Source: Kribbella qitaiheensis (GTDB lineage: Bacteria > Actinomycetota > Actinomycetes > Propionibacteriales > Kribbellaceae). Taken from it: DNA of 64,000 nt. The notes below the pieces were generated by a model, which saw nothing but the letters and a program-made list of their open reading frames with translations, ran no database searches and was not told the origin of the DNA. Shown here piece after piece: positions 1 to 8,067 of this stretch. A program made the translations under genes and the position numbers. Position 1 is the first letter of the stretch. Each line of letters starts with the position of its first letter. The stretch covers positions 496,001-560,000 of the forward strand of contig NZ_CP043661.1 in assembly GCF_014217565.1 (NCBI RefSeq). Direction: 5' to 3'.

Positions 1-1048
1 ACGGCAAGCGACCGTGCCCGAAGCGGCTTGTGTGCTTGCCGACGCACTGCGTGGCTACTTTCACCTACGGCGCCGCTCGACGGATTGGCTGGTCGTCGGT
101 GAGTCCGCGCTGAATGCCGCCACTGCACTCGACGACGTCCGCGCCCAGGCGGCAGCGCGACACAGTGTCGGGACGGCTTACCGCTGTCTGGGAGATTCAC
201 CGAGTGCCCTGCAGCACTATGACGAAGGCCTGCGGTTGACCCGGCTTTCCGGCTGGCAGGAGGCCGAGGCGACCGCTCTCGGCAACCTCGGCATCGTCTA
301 TCAAGCGCAAGGGCGGCTGAAGGCGGCGGTCGGCCGGCTCACCCTGGCGATAGCGCTCGATCGCCGCATCGGCCGGACCGCGGGCCTGGCCAACAACCTC
401 GGCAACCTGGCCGCCGTCTACCTGGATCAAGGGAGCCTGGAGGCGGCCGTCGACTGCTTTGATGAGGCGCTCGAGCTGAATCGCCGCTCAGGCAGCCGGC
501 ACGGTCAGGCTCTCGCCCTGACAGGCCTCGCGCAGGCATACAGGGAAGCGGGCCGGGTCGACGATGCGATCGACCGGTTCACCGAGGCCATGCAGTACTG
601 CGTTGAGATCGGCGACCGCGACGGACAGGCGATCGTCCACATCGGACTCGGCGAAGTGGCCCGGGACCAAGGTCGAACCGCGGACGCCCGTGAGCACGCT
701 CATGCAGCACTCACGCTGGCTCGAGACGGCGGCGACCCGCGTACCGAAGCGCTCGCCCTCAACCTCCTGGCCTCCGCAGTGAGCGATCCACACGAGGCAC
801 TCAGACACAACACCCGAGCTCACGAGCTGGCCGAGCGGACAACCGTGCCCCGCAGCCAGATCCAGGCCATGCTCGGACTGGCAACCGCAACCCTCCGGCT
901 CGGCGACCTCGCCCAAGCCGGCGCCCACGCCGAACGCGCCACGACCCTCGCCACCCACTGCGGCTACCGCCTACTCGAAGCCGAAGCCCGCGCCACTTCG
1001 GCAAGGATCCATCTACGCCTTGGCGAACCCCAGCAGGCAACCGGCTAA
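1..1048 (+). CDS. TPR-repeat protein, 3' part of a larger gene
   Basis: The frame is open to the left window edge, so the 5' end is missing; a GTG at 14 is only the first possible start seen. The visible 344 residues are a run of about seven tetratricopeptide repeats with the usual pattern of small residues and paired helices (for example GNLGIVYQAQGRLKAAV and GLAQAYREAGRVDDAI). No DNA-binding or catalytic domain is visible. Repeats of this type form the C-terminal part of many actinobacterial AfsR/SARP or NB-ARC regulators, so this is probably the tail of such a regulator. That identity is an inference, because the diagnostic N-terminal part lies outside the window. Confidence 0.75.
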   Translation, partial: RQATVPEAACVLADALRGYFHLRRRSTDWLVVGESALNAATALDDVRAQAAARHSVGTAYRCLGDSPSALQHYDEGLRLTRLSGWQEAEATALGNLGIVYQAQGRLKAAVGRLTLAIALDRRIGRTAGLANNLGNLAAVYLDQGSLEAAVDCFDEALELNRRSGSRHGQALALTGLAQAYREAGRVDDAIDRFTEAMQYCVEIGDRDGQAIVHIGLGEVARDQGRTADAREHAHAALTLARDGGDPRTEALALNLLASAVSDPHEALRHNTRAHELAERTTVPRSQIQAMLGLATATLRLGDLAQAGAHAERATTLATHCGYRLLEAEARATSARIHLRLGEPQQATG

Positions 1049-1083
1049 CCCAGGTAAGTCTTCCAGGCGTATCTGGTGGCTGC

Positions 1084-1344
1084 TCAGTTGCCGGCGGTGC
1101 GGGTCAGGAGGCGGCGGCGGAGTCGGTGCAACTGTGGCATCAGCCCGTAGATGACGATCGGTACGGCGATGGTCGCGAGGACGAACGTGCGCACGACCGG
1201 GGTGAGGGTGCCGAGCCAGCCACCGAGAGCAAGGTTGAGAACGGTCAGGGTCGGGAAGACGGCCAGCCAGATCATCAGGGCCAGCTGATGTTTGGTCGGC
1301 GGCGCAGGAATGCTGGGCAATGCTTTCGGTGCTGAAGTGGTCAT
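1084..1344 (-). CDS. small membrane protein, two TM segments
   Basis: The 86-residue product begins MTTSAPKAL. It has two hydrophobic stretches of about 20 residues (roughly 22-42 and 48-68) and an Arg-rich tail. The composition and the LxxWLAxFP-type first helix resemble the C-terminal membrane tail of some antibiotic biosynthesis monooxygenase (ABM) proteins, but no ABM domain is present here. The longer upstream extension of the frame overlaps the opposite-strand regulator gene and has poor coding character, so the internal ATG at 1344 was chosen. Function is unknown; it may be a detached membrane tail. Confidence 0.55.
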   Translation of the reverse strand: MTTSAPKALPSIPAPPTKHQLALMIWLAVFPTLTVLNLALGGWLGTLTPVVRTFVLATIAVPIVIYGLMPQLHRLRRRLLTRTAGN

Positions 1345-1420
1345 GTCCCAAGGTTGGGGCCGCGGGCGGGGATCGGCTACCAAGGTTGCTGTTTGTGGGA
1401 AAGGGGCGTCAGATGAGTGC

Positions 1421-2216
1421 GTGCAGGACGCCTCGGCAGTGGAGATCGCGGCAGTGCTCGGTCGGGTCGCGGGCCGGCTCAAGCGAGTCCGCGGACAGCG
1501 CCGGCTGACGCTCACCCAGGTTGCGGAGGCGACGGGGACGGCCGGGGTGAAGCCGCGACGGCGCATCTACACCCTCAAACGCGAGGTACTCACCGGCGGC
1601 GAGGCGTTGGGCACCATGTCCTGGGGCCGTGACACCGACGAGCACGAAGCTCGTGAGCAGTTGGCCGCGTTCGTCGCTGCTGGCGGCACTCTGATCGATA
1701 CGGCCGCGGCGTACGGCGAACCCGAACTGGGACCCGGCGAGGATCTCGAAGAGCACGCTGTCGCGGCTCGAGAACGGGCAACGGCGGCCAACTCTTGAAC
1801 TTCTTCTTGCGTTGTCGCATGCCTATCGTGTCCCGCTTGACGACCTCGTCGAGGCGCCGGCCGAGGGCGATCCGCGCCTCCAGCTCAAGCCTGCTCGCAT
1901 CAAGGGCAGGACCGTGATCCCGCTGACCGGGCAGCCCGATGGCGTGCAAGCCTGGAAGATCGTCATCCCGACCAGCAAAGTCACTCCAGAGCCACGGGCA
2001 CATGACGGCTACGAGTGGATCTACGTGCTGTCCGGCCGCATGCGTCTTGTGCTCGGCGACCAGGACTGGGTGCTCGGACCCGGCGAGATCGCCGAGTTCA
2101 GCACCCAGCTGCCGCACTGGTTCGGCAGCACAGGAGACGACCCCGCGGAGATCCTCAGCATCTTCGGCCGCCCCGGCGAACGCATGACCATCCGAGGAAC
2201 CCCACCCCAGGCATAG
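1421..2216 (+). pseudogene. XRE-cupin transcriptional regulator, split by an insertion
   Basis: Two parts of one regulator lie in different frames. Part one (GTG 1421 to 1537) encodes the first half of an XRE helix-turn-helix ending VAEATG. Part two restarts at 1743 with ISKSTLSRLENGQRRP, the second half of the same helix-turn-helix, followed by a cupin domain (HDGYEWIYVLSGRMR, PGEIAEF, LPHWFGS) to the stop at 2216. The 205 bases between are foreign to the family. Removing 1538-1742 gives exactly 197 codons, about 196 residues, the normal size of such XRE-cupin regulators. The insertion shifts the frame by one, so no intact repressor can be made. Only the cupin half could be translated, from a late TTG. 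Confidence 0.85.
1538..1742 (+). other. 205-bp insert carrying an aldo/keto reductase fragment
   Basis: In the same frame as the 5' regulator half, this stretch encodes ALGTMSWGRDTDEHEAREQL and then a GGTLIDTAAAYG motif. That is the N-terminal beta-strand/helix and catalytic-Asp region (D in D-T-A-x-x-Y-G) of an aldo/keto reductase. It starts and ends abruptly inside the regulator helix-turn-helix. No inverted terminal repeats, transposase or obvious target duplication are visible; short GGCGA-like similarity exists at the two edges. The length, 3n+1, causes the host gene's frameshift. Confidence 0.75.
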
Positions 2217-2226
2217 CGATCGAAGC

Positions 2227-2817
2227 TCAGCGGTCGTCGGGGGCGGGACGCAGGTCGAGGCGCATGAGGATGCGAGGGTGGCCGGCCAGGACGGAGGTGG
2301 TGTCGGCGGCCTTGGTGAAGCCGGCGTGATCGAAGTTCTTCCGGAGTCCCGCGTACGCCATCGTCAGGTCGACCTTGGCGTCGCCGTTGTCGAGTGGGTA
2401 CGCCTCGATCACCGGTGCGCCGTGGTTGCGGGCGAACTCGACAGCGCCGCCGATGAGGCTGTGCGAGATGCCCTGCTTGCGGTGCCCGGGCCGTACGCGG
2501 ACGCACCACAGCGACCAGACAGGTAGATCATCGACGTGCGGGATCTTGCGGTTGCGGGCGAACGAGGTCTCCGAGCGTGGTGCGATCGCGGCCCACCCAA
2601 CCGGGACATCGCCGTCGTACGCAAGCACTCCGGGAGCCAGCTCGGCTCGGCACAGTCCAGCGACATACTCGCCCCGGGCGGGACCGCGCAGCTCATTGTT
2701 CAGCTTGGACGGGATCCGGTAGCTAAGACACCAGCACACGTTCGACCCAGGCGACTTCGGACCGAGAACGGCGCGCACATCCTCGAAAACCACAGCCGGT
2801 CGAACCTCAATACTCAT
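2227..2817 (-). CDS. GNAT family N-acetyltransferase
   Basis: This is a 196-residue acetyltransferase-fold protein. Residues about 55-150 hold the GNAT core: a beta strand with the acceptor-side GWAAIAPR, then WSLWCVRVRPGHRKQGI, which carries the acetyl-CoA pyrophosphate loop (R/Q-x-x-G-x-G/A, here RKQGIS), and a C-terminal strand with a YPLDNGDAK segment. Related proteins acetylate small amines or antibiotics; the substrate cannot be told. The start MSIEVRP follows a GTGGGGTG stretch. Two tandem 8-bp repeats sit just upstream. It is convergent with the split regulator. Confidence 0.8.
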   Translation of the reverse strand: MSIEVRPAVVFEDVRAVLGPKSPGSNVCWCLSYRIPSKLNNELRGPARGEYVAGLCRAELAPGVLAYDGDVPVGWAAIAPRSETSFARNRKIPHVDDLPVWSLWCVRVRPGHRKQGISHSLIGGAVEFARNHGAPVIEAYPLDNGDAKVDLTMAYAGLRKNFDHAGFTKAADTTSVLAGHPRILMRLDLRPAPDDR

Positions 2818-2822
2818 CACCC

Positions 2823-2838
2823 CACAATTCCACAATTC
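2823..2838. repeat. tandem 8-bp repeat before the GNAT start
   Basis: CACAATTC occurs twice in direct tandem, directly upstream of the GNAT gene start at 2817. It could be a short regulator half-site pair or chance; no known operator matches. Confidence 0.35.
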
Positions 2839-2893
2839 CAAAGCTGGCCGACGGTGCGGGGACATGCCGGCAACGCGTGCTGTGGAGCGCGGG

Positions 2894-3559
2894 CTAGCGT
2901 TTTGCGGGGGTGTAGGTCAGGTGGGTCACCCGGGATGATGCGGCCGTGTGGGTCTGGGCCAGGGCGAGGCGGTCGGGGTCCACACGGTCGAACAGGCGGA
3001 TGCCGGTGCCGAACAGGACGGGCGCGAGGGTCACCGAGAATTCGTCGACCAGGCCGGTGTCCAGGTACTCCTGAATCGTCTCGGCGCCGCCGGCGATGCG
3101 CACGTCGCGGTCGCCGGCGGCTTCGCGAGCCTGGAGCAGTGCGCTCTCGATGCCGTCGTTGACGAAGTGGAAGGTAGTGCCGCCCGGCCGCTCCCACGGG
3201 TCACGCTTGGTGCGCGTGACGACGAACACCGGGGTGTGGAACGGCGCATCCTCCGGCCAGGCCAGCTCGCCGGCCTCGAACATGCGCTTGCCCATGACGC
3301 TCGCGCCGGTCCGCTCGTACGTCGCCCGGGCGACGTCGTTGTCGAGTCCTTCCTCGCCGCCCTCTCCGAGCTTGAGGTTCTCCCGGAACCAGCGCTGCGC
3401 GAGCAGCCACGCCTGCAGCTCCGACCACTTCGCCATCCAGCGCTGGACCTTCGGGTCGTTCTGACCCCCGGGCGAGAAGACGTCCTCGACGGGTACGGCT
3501 TCCGGCGCCATGAAGCCGTCCAGCGACATCGTCACGCTGAAGAACACCTTTCCGGCCAT
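2894..3559 (-). CDS. dihydrofolate reductase-fold protein (RibD C-terminal type)
   Basis: The 221-residue protein has the DHFR/RibD_C fold: FFSVTMSLDGFMAP at the N-terminus (NADPH-binding strand and substrate loop), a mid SVMGKRMFEAGE motif, VFVVTRTKRDPW, and IAGGAETIQEYLDTGLVDE with the GG nucleotide loop, ending in a conserved LAPVLFGTGIRLF segment. Family members are NADPH-dependent reductases of uncertain substrate. The start overlaps the SRPBCC stop by one base (TGATG), so it is the third gene of an arsR-SRPBCC-DHFR operon. This triad is a common actinobacterial arrangement. Confidence 0.88.
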   Translation of the reverse strand: MAGKVFFSVTMSLDGFMAPEAVPVEDVFSPGGQNDPKVQRWMAKWSELQAWLLAQRWFRENLKLGEGGEEGLDNDVARATYERTGASVMGKRMFEAGELAWPEDAPFHTPVFVVTRTKRDPWERPGGTTFHFVNDGIESALLQAREAAGDRDVRIAGGAETIQEYLDTGLVDEFSVTLAPVLFGTGIRLFDRVDPDRLALAQTHTAASSRVTHLTYTPAKR

Positions 3560-4065
3560 CAGCTTTCCGCTCCGTTCCGGGTGAGTTCGGCGACGTACGC
3601 CGCCAGGTTGCGCAGGGTCTGCTCGCCGCCCTCGATCGCGTGGTACTTCTCCGCGGCCTCGTCGCGTAGTTCCTTGGTGCGGAACACCGTGCGCATCACG
3701 ATCCGGGTCCGGTCCCCGGCCGGCTCGAAGGTCAGGAGCGACTCGAAGGTGTTCGGGTCGTCGCGGGATTCGCCGTGCAGCAGCGCGATCCGCTCCGGCG
3801 GGACGATTTCCCGCCAGGTGATCCACTCCTGGTAATCGGTCCCGTCCGGCCCGTGCATCACGAAGTCCCACACCCCGCCGACGCAGAACTCGAAGGACCG
3901 CGTCTTGGTGCTGAAGCCCTCCGGTCCCCACCACCGCGACAGGTGCCGGAGTCCTGTGAACGCCTCGAACACAAGCTCCCGCGGGGCGCCGATCACCCGG
4001 GAGATCACGATCTCGCGGTCCGCGGTCGCCTGCGCGGGCTCGCCACCGCTACTGGTCGTCGTCAT
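3559..4065 (-). CDS. SRPBCC (AHSA1-like) domain protein
   Basis: This 168-residue START/SRPBCC-fold protein opens with the family signature EIVISRVIGAPRELVFEAFT and continues with HLSRWWGPEGF. It has a hydrophobic-cavity core and a C-terminal helix EQTLRNLAAYVAEL. AHSA1-like proteins bind hydrophobic ligands or act as co-chaperone relatives; the bacterial function is poorly defined. It overlaps the arsR gene by 17 bases and the DHFR gene by one, implying a single transcript controlled by the ArsR repressor. Confidence 0.88.
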   Translation of the reverse strand: MTTTSSGGEPAQATADREIVISRVIGAPRELVFEAFTGLRHLSRWWGPEGFSTKTRSFEFCVGGVWDFVMHGPDGTDYQEWITWREIVPPERIALLHGESRDDPNTFESLLTFEPAGDRTRIVMRTVFRTKELRDEAAEKYHAIEGGEQTLRNLAAYVAELTRNGAES

Positions 4066-4411
4066 CGTGTGGTCCCTCCTGCCTTGCCTGCTTCAATTCC
4101 TGTACGTACTCGTCCAGCCGGTCGAAGCTCTCGCTCCAGAACCGCTCGAAGCCGCCCACCCACTCGTGGATCGGCCGCAGCCCGCGGGCGTCCAGGTCGT
4201 ACAGGCGCTGCTTGCCCGCCCCGCGGACCCGCACGAGCCCGACCTCCCGGAGGACCCGCAGGTGCTTGGACGCCTGCGGCTGGGTCATCCCCAGGTCCCG
4301 CGCCAGGTCGGTCACCGGCCGTTCGCCGCCCCGCAGCAGCACCAGGATCTCCCGCCGCTGCGGTTCGGCGATCGCGTTGAACGCGTCCGAGGTCGTGGCC
4401 GCTCGTGCCAT
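4049..4411 (-). CDS. ArsR-family helix-turn-helix repressor
   Basis: This is a 120-residue winged-helix protein. Residues about 8-90 carry the ArsR core: FNAIAEPQRREILVLL, then DLARDLGMTQPQASKHLRVL (recognition helix), then LVRVRGAGKQRLYDL (wing). No metal-binding Cys pair is visible, so it belongs to the metal-independent group usually paired with SRPBCC genes. It is first in the arsR-SRPBCC-DHFR operon. It appears leaderless, with a TATGAT -10 exactly six bases before ATG. A palindrome overlapping that -10 is a plausible autorepression operator. Confidence 0.9.
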   Translation of the reverse strand: MARAATTSDAFNAIAEPQRREILVLLRGGERPVTDLARDLGMTQPQASKHLRVLREVGLVRVRGAGKQRLYDLDARGLRPIHEWVGGFERFWSESFDRLDEYVQELKQARQEGPHDDDDQ

Positions 4412-4417
4412 GGCGCC

Positions 4418-4432
4418 ATCATATGCCCATAT
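4418..4432 (-). promoter_or_regulatory. arsR leaderless promoter with overlapping operator
   Basis: Reading the minus strand, TATGAT (4423-4418) is six bases upstream of the arsR ATG, so transcription and translation probably start together. A perfect 5-bp inverted repeat, ATATG-GG-CATAT (4421-4432), overlaps the -10. That is where a dimeric ArsR repressor would block RNA polymerase. Confidence 0.6.
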
Positions 4433-4493
4433 CGGAATGCGTCAATCCTCTTCGCACCACAGGACGGGCTGTCCGCACTATTTCCGGCGGAGG

Positions 4494-5357
4494 TCAGGCT
4501 GTGGCGAGTTGGGCGACGATGGTGTCGATGTTGCTGATCAAGGACAGGTGGCCTTCGCCGGGGACCAGGTGGGTGGTTGCGCCGGCGACGTGCTCACCGA
4601 GCCAGCGCCCGTGGTCTCGCGGGACCATGCGGTCCTGGTCGCCCTGCCAGATCGAGACGGGCACCTTGATGGCGGCCAGGTCGACGCCCCAGTCGGTGAG
4701 GAACGCGAGGTCGTCGTCGCGCCAGCCGTCGTACCCGCAGGAGACGGCGGCACGACAGGACTCGGCCAGGTAGCCCGCGAGGCCGTTGTTCAGGGCGGCC
4801 TGATCGACTGCGGACAGCAGGTCGCCGAACGCGGCGACGACGTCGTCGGGCCGGACATCCTTCAGGCCGGCGCTCGCCGCGGTGAGGAATTCGTCGAGTG
4901 CTTCTTTGCCGGTCGCCGCAGCCCCGAATTCGGAGAGGTTGTCCTCGCCCATACCGGCAAGCCAGTCGAGCCCTGCGGCGTCGTACGGCGCCACGCCCGC
5001 GATGATCGCCGCAGCCCGGCATCGGTCCGGAAGTAAGGCCGCGCAGGCGAGTGCGTGTGGACCGCCACCCGACCATCCCAGCGTGACGAAGTCATCAGCA
5101 CCGACAGCGTCGAGCAGCGCTGCGACGTCGTCCGCTACGTCGGCCACCCGGCGACCCGGCTGCGGACTGCTGTCGCGATAGCCCGGTCGACTGTGCGTGA
5201 CAAAGCGCATCCCGTGCCGGGCGGCCGCCTCGGCGACGGGCCCCAGGACCATGGCGACACCCGGCGTGCCGTGGTGCATCACCAAGGGCCGCCGACCGGC
5301 CGGCCCCTCGACCAAGTACTCCAGAACTCTGCCACCGCTGACTTCAAGTCGTTCCAC
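4494..5357 (-). CDS. alpha/beta hydrolase
   Basis: This 287-residue alpha/beta-hydrolase has an oxyanion-hole motif PLVMHHGTPG near the N-terminus, the nucleophile elbow GWSGGGPHA (Ser in G-x-S-G-G), the acid region QGDQDRMVP and the catalytic His in GEGHLSL near the end. A cap region lies between the elbow and the acid residue. The substrate is unknown; proline iminopeptidase- or esterase-like enzymes look similar. GTG at 5357 was chosen over an ATG at 5426 because a TACGAT -10 lies six bases before it (leaderless). Confidence 0.85.
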   Translation of the reverse strand: MERLEVSGGRVLEYLVEGPAGRRPLVMHHGTPGVAMVLGPVAEAAARHGMRFVTHSRPGYRDSSPQPGRRVADVADDVAALLDAVGADDFVTLGWSGGGPHALACAALLPDRCRAAAIIAGVAPYDAAGLDWLAGMGEDNLSEFGAAATGKEALDEFLTAASAGLKDVRPDDVVAAFGDLLSAVDQAALNNGLAGYLAESCRAAVSCGYDGWRDDDLAFLTDWGVDLAAIKVPVSIWQGDQDRMVPRDHGRWLGEHVAGATTHLVPGEGHLSLISNIDTIVAQLATA

Positions 5358-5363
5358 TAGGCG

Positions 5364-5369
5364 ATCGTA
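5364..5369 (-). promoter_or_regulatory. -10 element for the alpha/beta hydrolase
   Basis: TACGAT on the minus strand ends six bases before the GTG at 5357, the spacing expected for a leaderless transcript beginning at the start codon. No Shine-Dalgarno sequence precedes this GTG. Confidence 0.5.
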
Positions 5370-5474
5370 GGCCCGGCGGGGCAAAGGGATGCGCGTGAGC
5401 GGAGGCGATATCTGTACATACTTCACACAGAAAGAATCCCTCCCCGAAGCCGATTCAGGGTCGAGGCCGCCTGG

Positions 5475-6242
5475 TCAGCGAAGTACGGCCCAGACGGTTT
5501 TGCCGCCGGTCGTGGTGGGTGACCACCCCCAGGAGGCCGAGAGTGCGGTGACGATCCGAAGGCCGAATCCGTTGGTGGATGGCTGGTTAGGGATTGTTTC
5601 GAGCTGCATCGGCGGCTCTGGGGCGAGGTCGGTCACGGCGACGGTGAGCAGTCCGCGGCGTAGCTCCAGCCGGTGGATCAAGTCGCCGCCGGTGTACCGC
5701 AGGGCATTGCTGACGAGCTCCTCGCTGACTGCGGTCGCGTCTTGGGTCAGGTTCGCGCAATCCCACGTCGTACAGGTCTGGCGGACCTGGCGACGGCCGG
5801 CCGGAGCGCTCTGCAAATCGTGCGGCAAGACCCTGAGTGTCAGCCGGCGGAGCGGAAGGTCTCTTGCCGCGGTCATGGCCTCGGCGAGCGTTGAGGCGAT
5901 CCGCAGGTACCGCTCGAGCGACCGGGATCGTAGTCGCTGCTCCATTTCGGGAGCTGCGACGAGCAGCAGCGGCACCCCGGACCACAACGCTGCTTGCCGT
6001 GCGACCACGGCGAAGATGCTCAACGTGTGCACTTGGCCGACCTGTAACCGCGCCAGGTCGACCAGAACGGCTTGCGGCTGATCAGCAAGGCACTTCAGCA
6101 GAGCATCTCGCAACTGAGGCGCCGTGGAGACCGAGAGCAACCCAACAGGGGCGACGATCGTCATCTCGTCGTGTGCACTCAACCCGATCTGGAGTGCAGT
6201 CGGCGGAGGCCCGGAAGCTGGACGAGATTCCCGATCGGGCAT
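5475..6242 (-). CDS. STAS domain fused to HATPase (anti-sigma-like regulator)
   Basis: This 255-residue protein joins two halves of a partner-switching module. Residues about 15-125 are STAS-like (VAPVGLLSVSTAPQLRDALL, LVDLARLQVGQVHTLSIF, where an anti-sigma antagonist carries its phosphorylatable Ser). Residues about 130-255 are a GHKL ATPase like RsbW/SpoIIAB: N-box EELVSNALRYTGGD, G1 box VTDLAPEPP, G2 box GFGLRIVTALS. These are normally separate proteins that bind each other. The fusion suggests an intramolecular switch. No sigma gene is adjacent, so the target is unknown. Confidence 0.85.
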   Translation of the reverse strand: MPDRESRPASGPPPTALQIGLSAHDEMTIVAPVGLLSVSTAPQLRDALLKCLADQPQAVLVDLARLQVGQVHTLSIFAVVARQAALWSGVPLLLVAAPEMEQRLRSRSLERYLRIASTLAEAMTAARDLPLRRLTLRVLPHDLQSAPAGRRQVRQTCTTWDCANLTQDATAVSEELVSNALRYTGGDLIHRLELRRGLLTVAVTDLAPEPPMQLETIPNQPSTNGFGLRIVTALSASWGWSPTTTGGKTVWAVLR

Positions 6243-6361
6243 GGCGAGTCGCCTACTTAAGTTGTGTCCGTCTCTTGACCCACCGTCGCACGGATGCGCC
6301 CCGCTGTCACCGGCGCATAACTTGAGTACCTTCGAGGGACACCCATCGCCTCAAGCTGCGG

Positions 6362-7963
6362 TCAGTTGACCGTTGCTGGTGGGACGCCGTCGCTCTGGAG
6401 GACGGGTTTCTTCTCGCGCCTGCGGGGGAGCATCAAGGCCGGCACCAAGGTGAGGCAGACCAGTGCCCAGGCGACCCAATAGGTGTGGGAGAAGGCTGTC
6501 GCGGCGTCGACCAGTCCGCGGCCGATGGATGCGGGGTCGAGGTGGAGCCGCGCAAGACTGTCCGGCCGGGTGTTGGAGAGGATGGCGGCCTGAGTCTCGC
6601 GGAGTCCATCGCCCACGCCGGGGACGCCTTGCGTACCGGGGATGATCGGCGAGTTGTTGAGCTGGTTGGTGAGGATGACCGACATCGTCGCGACCCCGCA
6701 GGACGAGGCGATCTGCTGGCTGATGTTGAGCAGCGTCGACCCGCGCGCGACCTGGGGACCGGACAGGGTCCGCAGCGCCGTCGTGAACAACGGCATCATC
6801 GTGCCGCCCATCCCGAAACCCATCACGACCAGCATGGCGATCAGGACGGGGTACGGCGTGGTCGCGGTGATCTGGGTCAGGCCGAACATACCCACCACGA
6901 TCAGCCCGATCCCGAAGGGCACGATGCGGCCCACCGGGATCTTGTCCACCAGTCGCCCGGCGATCGGCATGGTCACCATGGCGCCGAGTCCCTGTGGCGC
7001 CACCAGGAGACCCGCATGCAGCGTGGACTCGCCACGGATCTGCTGGAAGTAGGTCGGCACCAGCAGCAGCCCGCCGAAGAAGGCCGCGGCGAACAGGAAC
7101 ATCGTGATGATCGAGATGGTGAGGTTGCGATCGCTGAACAGCCGCAGATCGAGCAGCGGGTGCGCCGGCCGGAAGGAGTGCCAGACGAACGCCGCCATCA
7201 GTAGCACCCCGGCCAGTACCGAGATCCACACCCGCGGCGCGGTGAAGTCACCGCCCTCGGCGGGAAGCGAGGAGACACCGAAGAGGAACAGCGCGAGCCC
7301 GGGAGACATCAGCGCCAGTCCGAGGAAGTCCAGCGACTCCGACCGGTGGGCGGTGTCCGGCGCCAGCGCGAACCAGGCGTAGACCAGCGCGGTCGCACCG
7401 AGCGGGACGTTGATGAGGAAGATCCAGTGCCAGCTCGCCACCTGGATCAGCCAGCCGCCCAGGATCGGCCCCAGGATCGGGCCGAGCAGCATGGGTACGC
7501 CGAGGATGGCCATCAGCCGCCCCATCCGGCGGGGTCCCGCGGCCTGGGTCATGATCGTCATGCCGAGTGGCATCAGCATGCCGCCACCGAGCCCCTGCAG
7601 GACACGGAAACCGATCAGCATGTCGATGCTCGACGCGGTGGCGCACAGAGCCGATCCGGCCGTGAAGAGGAAGATCGCGCTCATGTAGAGCCGCTTGGTG
7701 CCGAACCGATCGGCCGCCCAGCCGGTCAGCGGGATGACGGTGGCGAGCGCGAGCGTGTACGCCGTGACCGTCCAGGCGACGTGGGAGTAGGCGATCGGGC
7801 CGTCGGCCGAGCCGAACTCGTCCTGGAAGGTCGGCAGGGCGACGTTGACCACCGTGATGTCGAGGATCGACATGATGGCGCCCAGCACCACCACGCCGGC
7901 GATCTTCAGAACGGCCGCATCGATGTTCTCGGGATAGTCGGACCGGGTCGCTGGCTGGCTCAC
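6362..7963 (-). CDS. MFS drug exporter, DHA2 (EmrB/QacA) family, 14 TM
   Basis: This 533-residue membrane protein has about 14 hydrophobic segments. It carries the DHA2 N-terminal signature around VVLGAIMSILDITVVNVALPTF, the motif A-like loop GWAADRFGTKRLY between TM2 and TM3, and motif C-like GPILGPILGGWLI in TM5. These proteins export drugs or other amphipathic compounds using the proton gradient. GTG 7963 was chosen because AGGGGGAGA precedes it at correct spacing; an ATG 36 bases upstream lacks this. It stands alone, with no adjacent TetR regulator. Confidence 0.9.
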   Translation of the reverse strand: MSQPATRSDYPENIDAAVLKIAGVVVLGAIMSILDITVVNVALPTFQDEFGSADGPIAYSHVAWTVTAYTLALATVIPLTGWAADRFGTKRLYMSAIFLFTAGSALCATASSIDMLIGFRVLQGLGGGMLMPLGMTIMTQAAGPRRMGRLMAILGVPMLLGPILGPILGGWLIQVASWHWIFLINVPLGATALVYAWFALAPDTAHRSESLDFLGLALMSPGLALFLFGVSSLPAEGGDFTAPRVWISVLAGVLLMAAFVWHSFRPAHPLLDLRLFSDRNLTISIITMFLFAAAFFGGLLLVPTYFQQIRGESTLHAGLLVAPQGLGAMVTMPIAGRLVDKIPVGRIVPFGIGLIVVGMFGLTQITATTPYPVLIAMLVVMGFGMGGTMMPLFTTALRTLSGPQVARGSTLLNISQQIASSCGVATMSVILTNQLNNSPIIPGTQGVPGVGDGLRETQAAILSNTRPDSLARLHLDPASIGRGLVDAATAFSHTYWVAWALVCLTLVPALMLPRRREKKPVLQSDGVPPATVN

Positions 7964-8067
7964 CGTGGTCTCCCCCTGAGCGCGAGATCTGATCGCCAAC
8001 GAGCGTACGCGCGACCTCCGGCGGGCACGAGCACATTTTCGATGCTCGCGTCCGCCGCCGCCTGGGT

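Noticed and set aside
1292..1798. A single XRE-aldo/keto reductase fusion protein
   Set aside because: The helix-turn-helix is interrupted mid-motif and resumes 205 bases later in another frame, so this is an insertion rather than a designed fusion.
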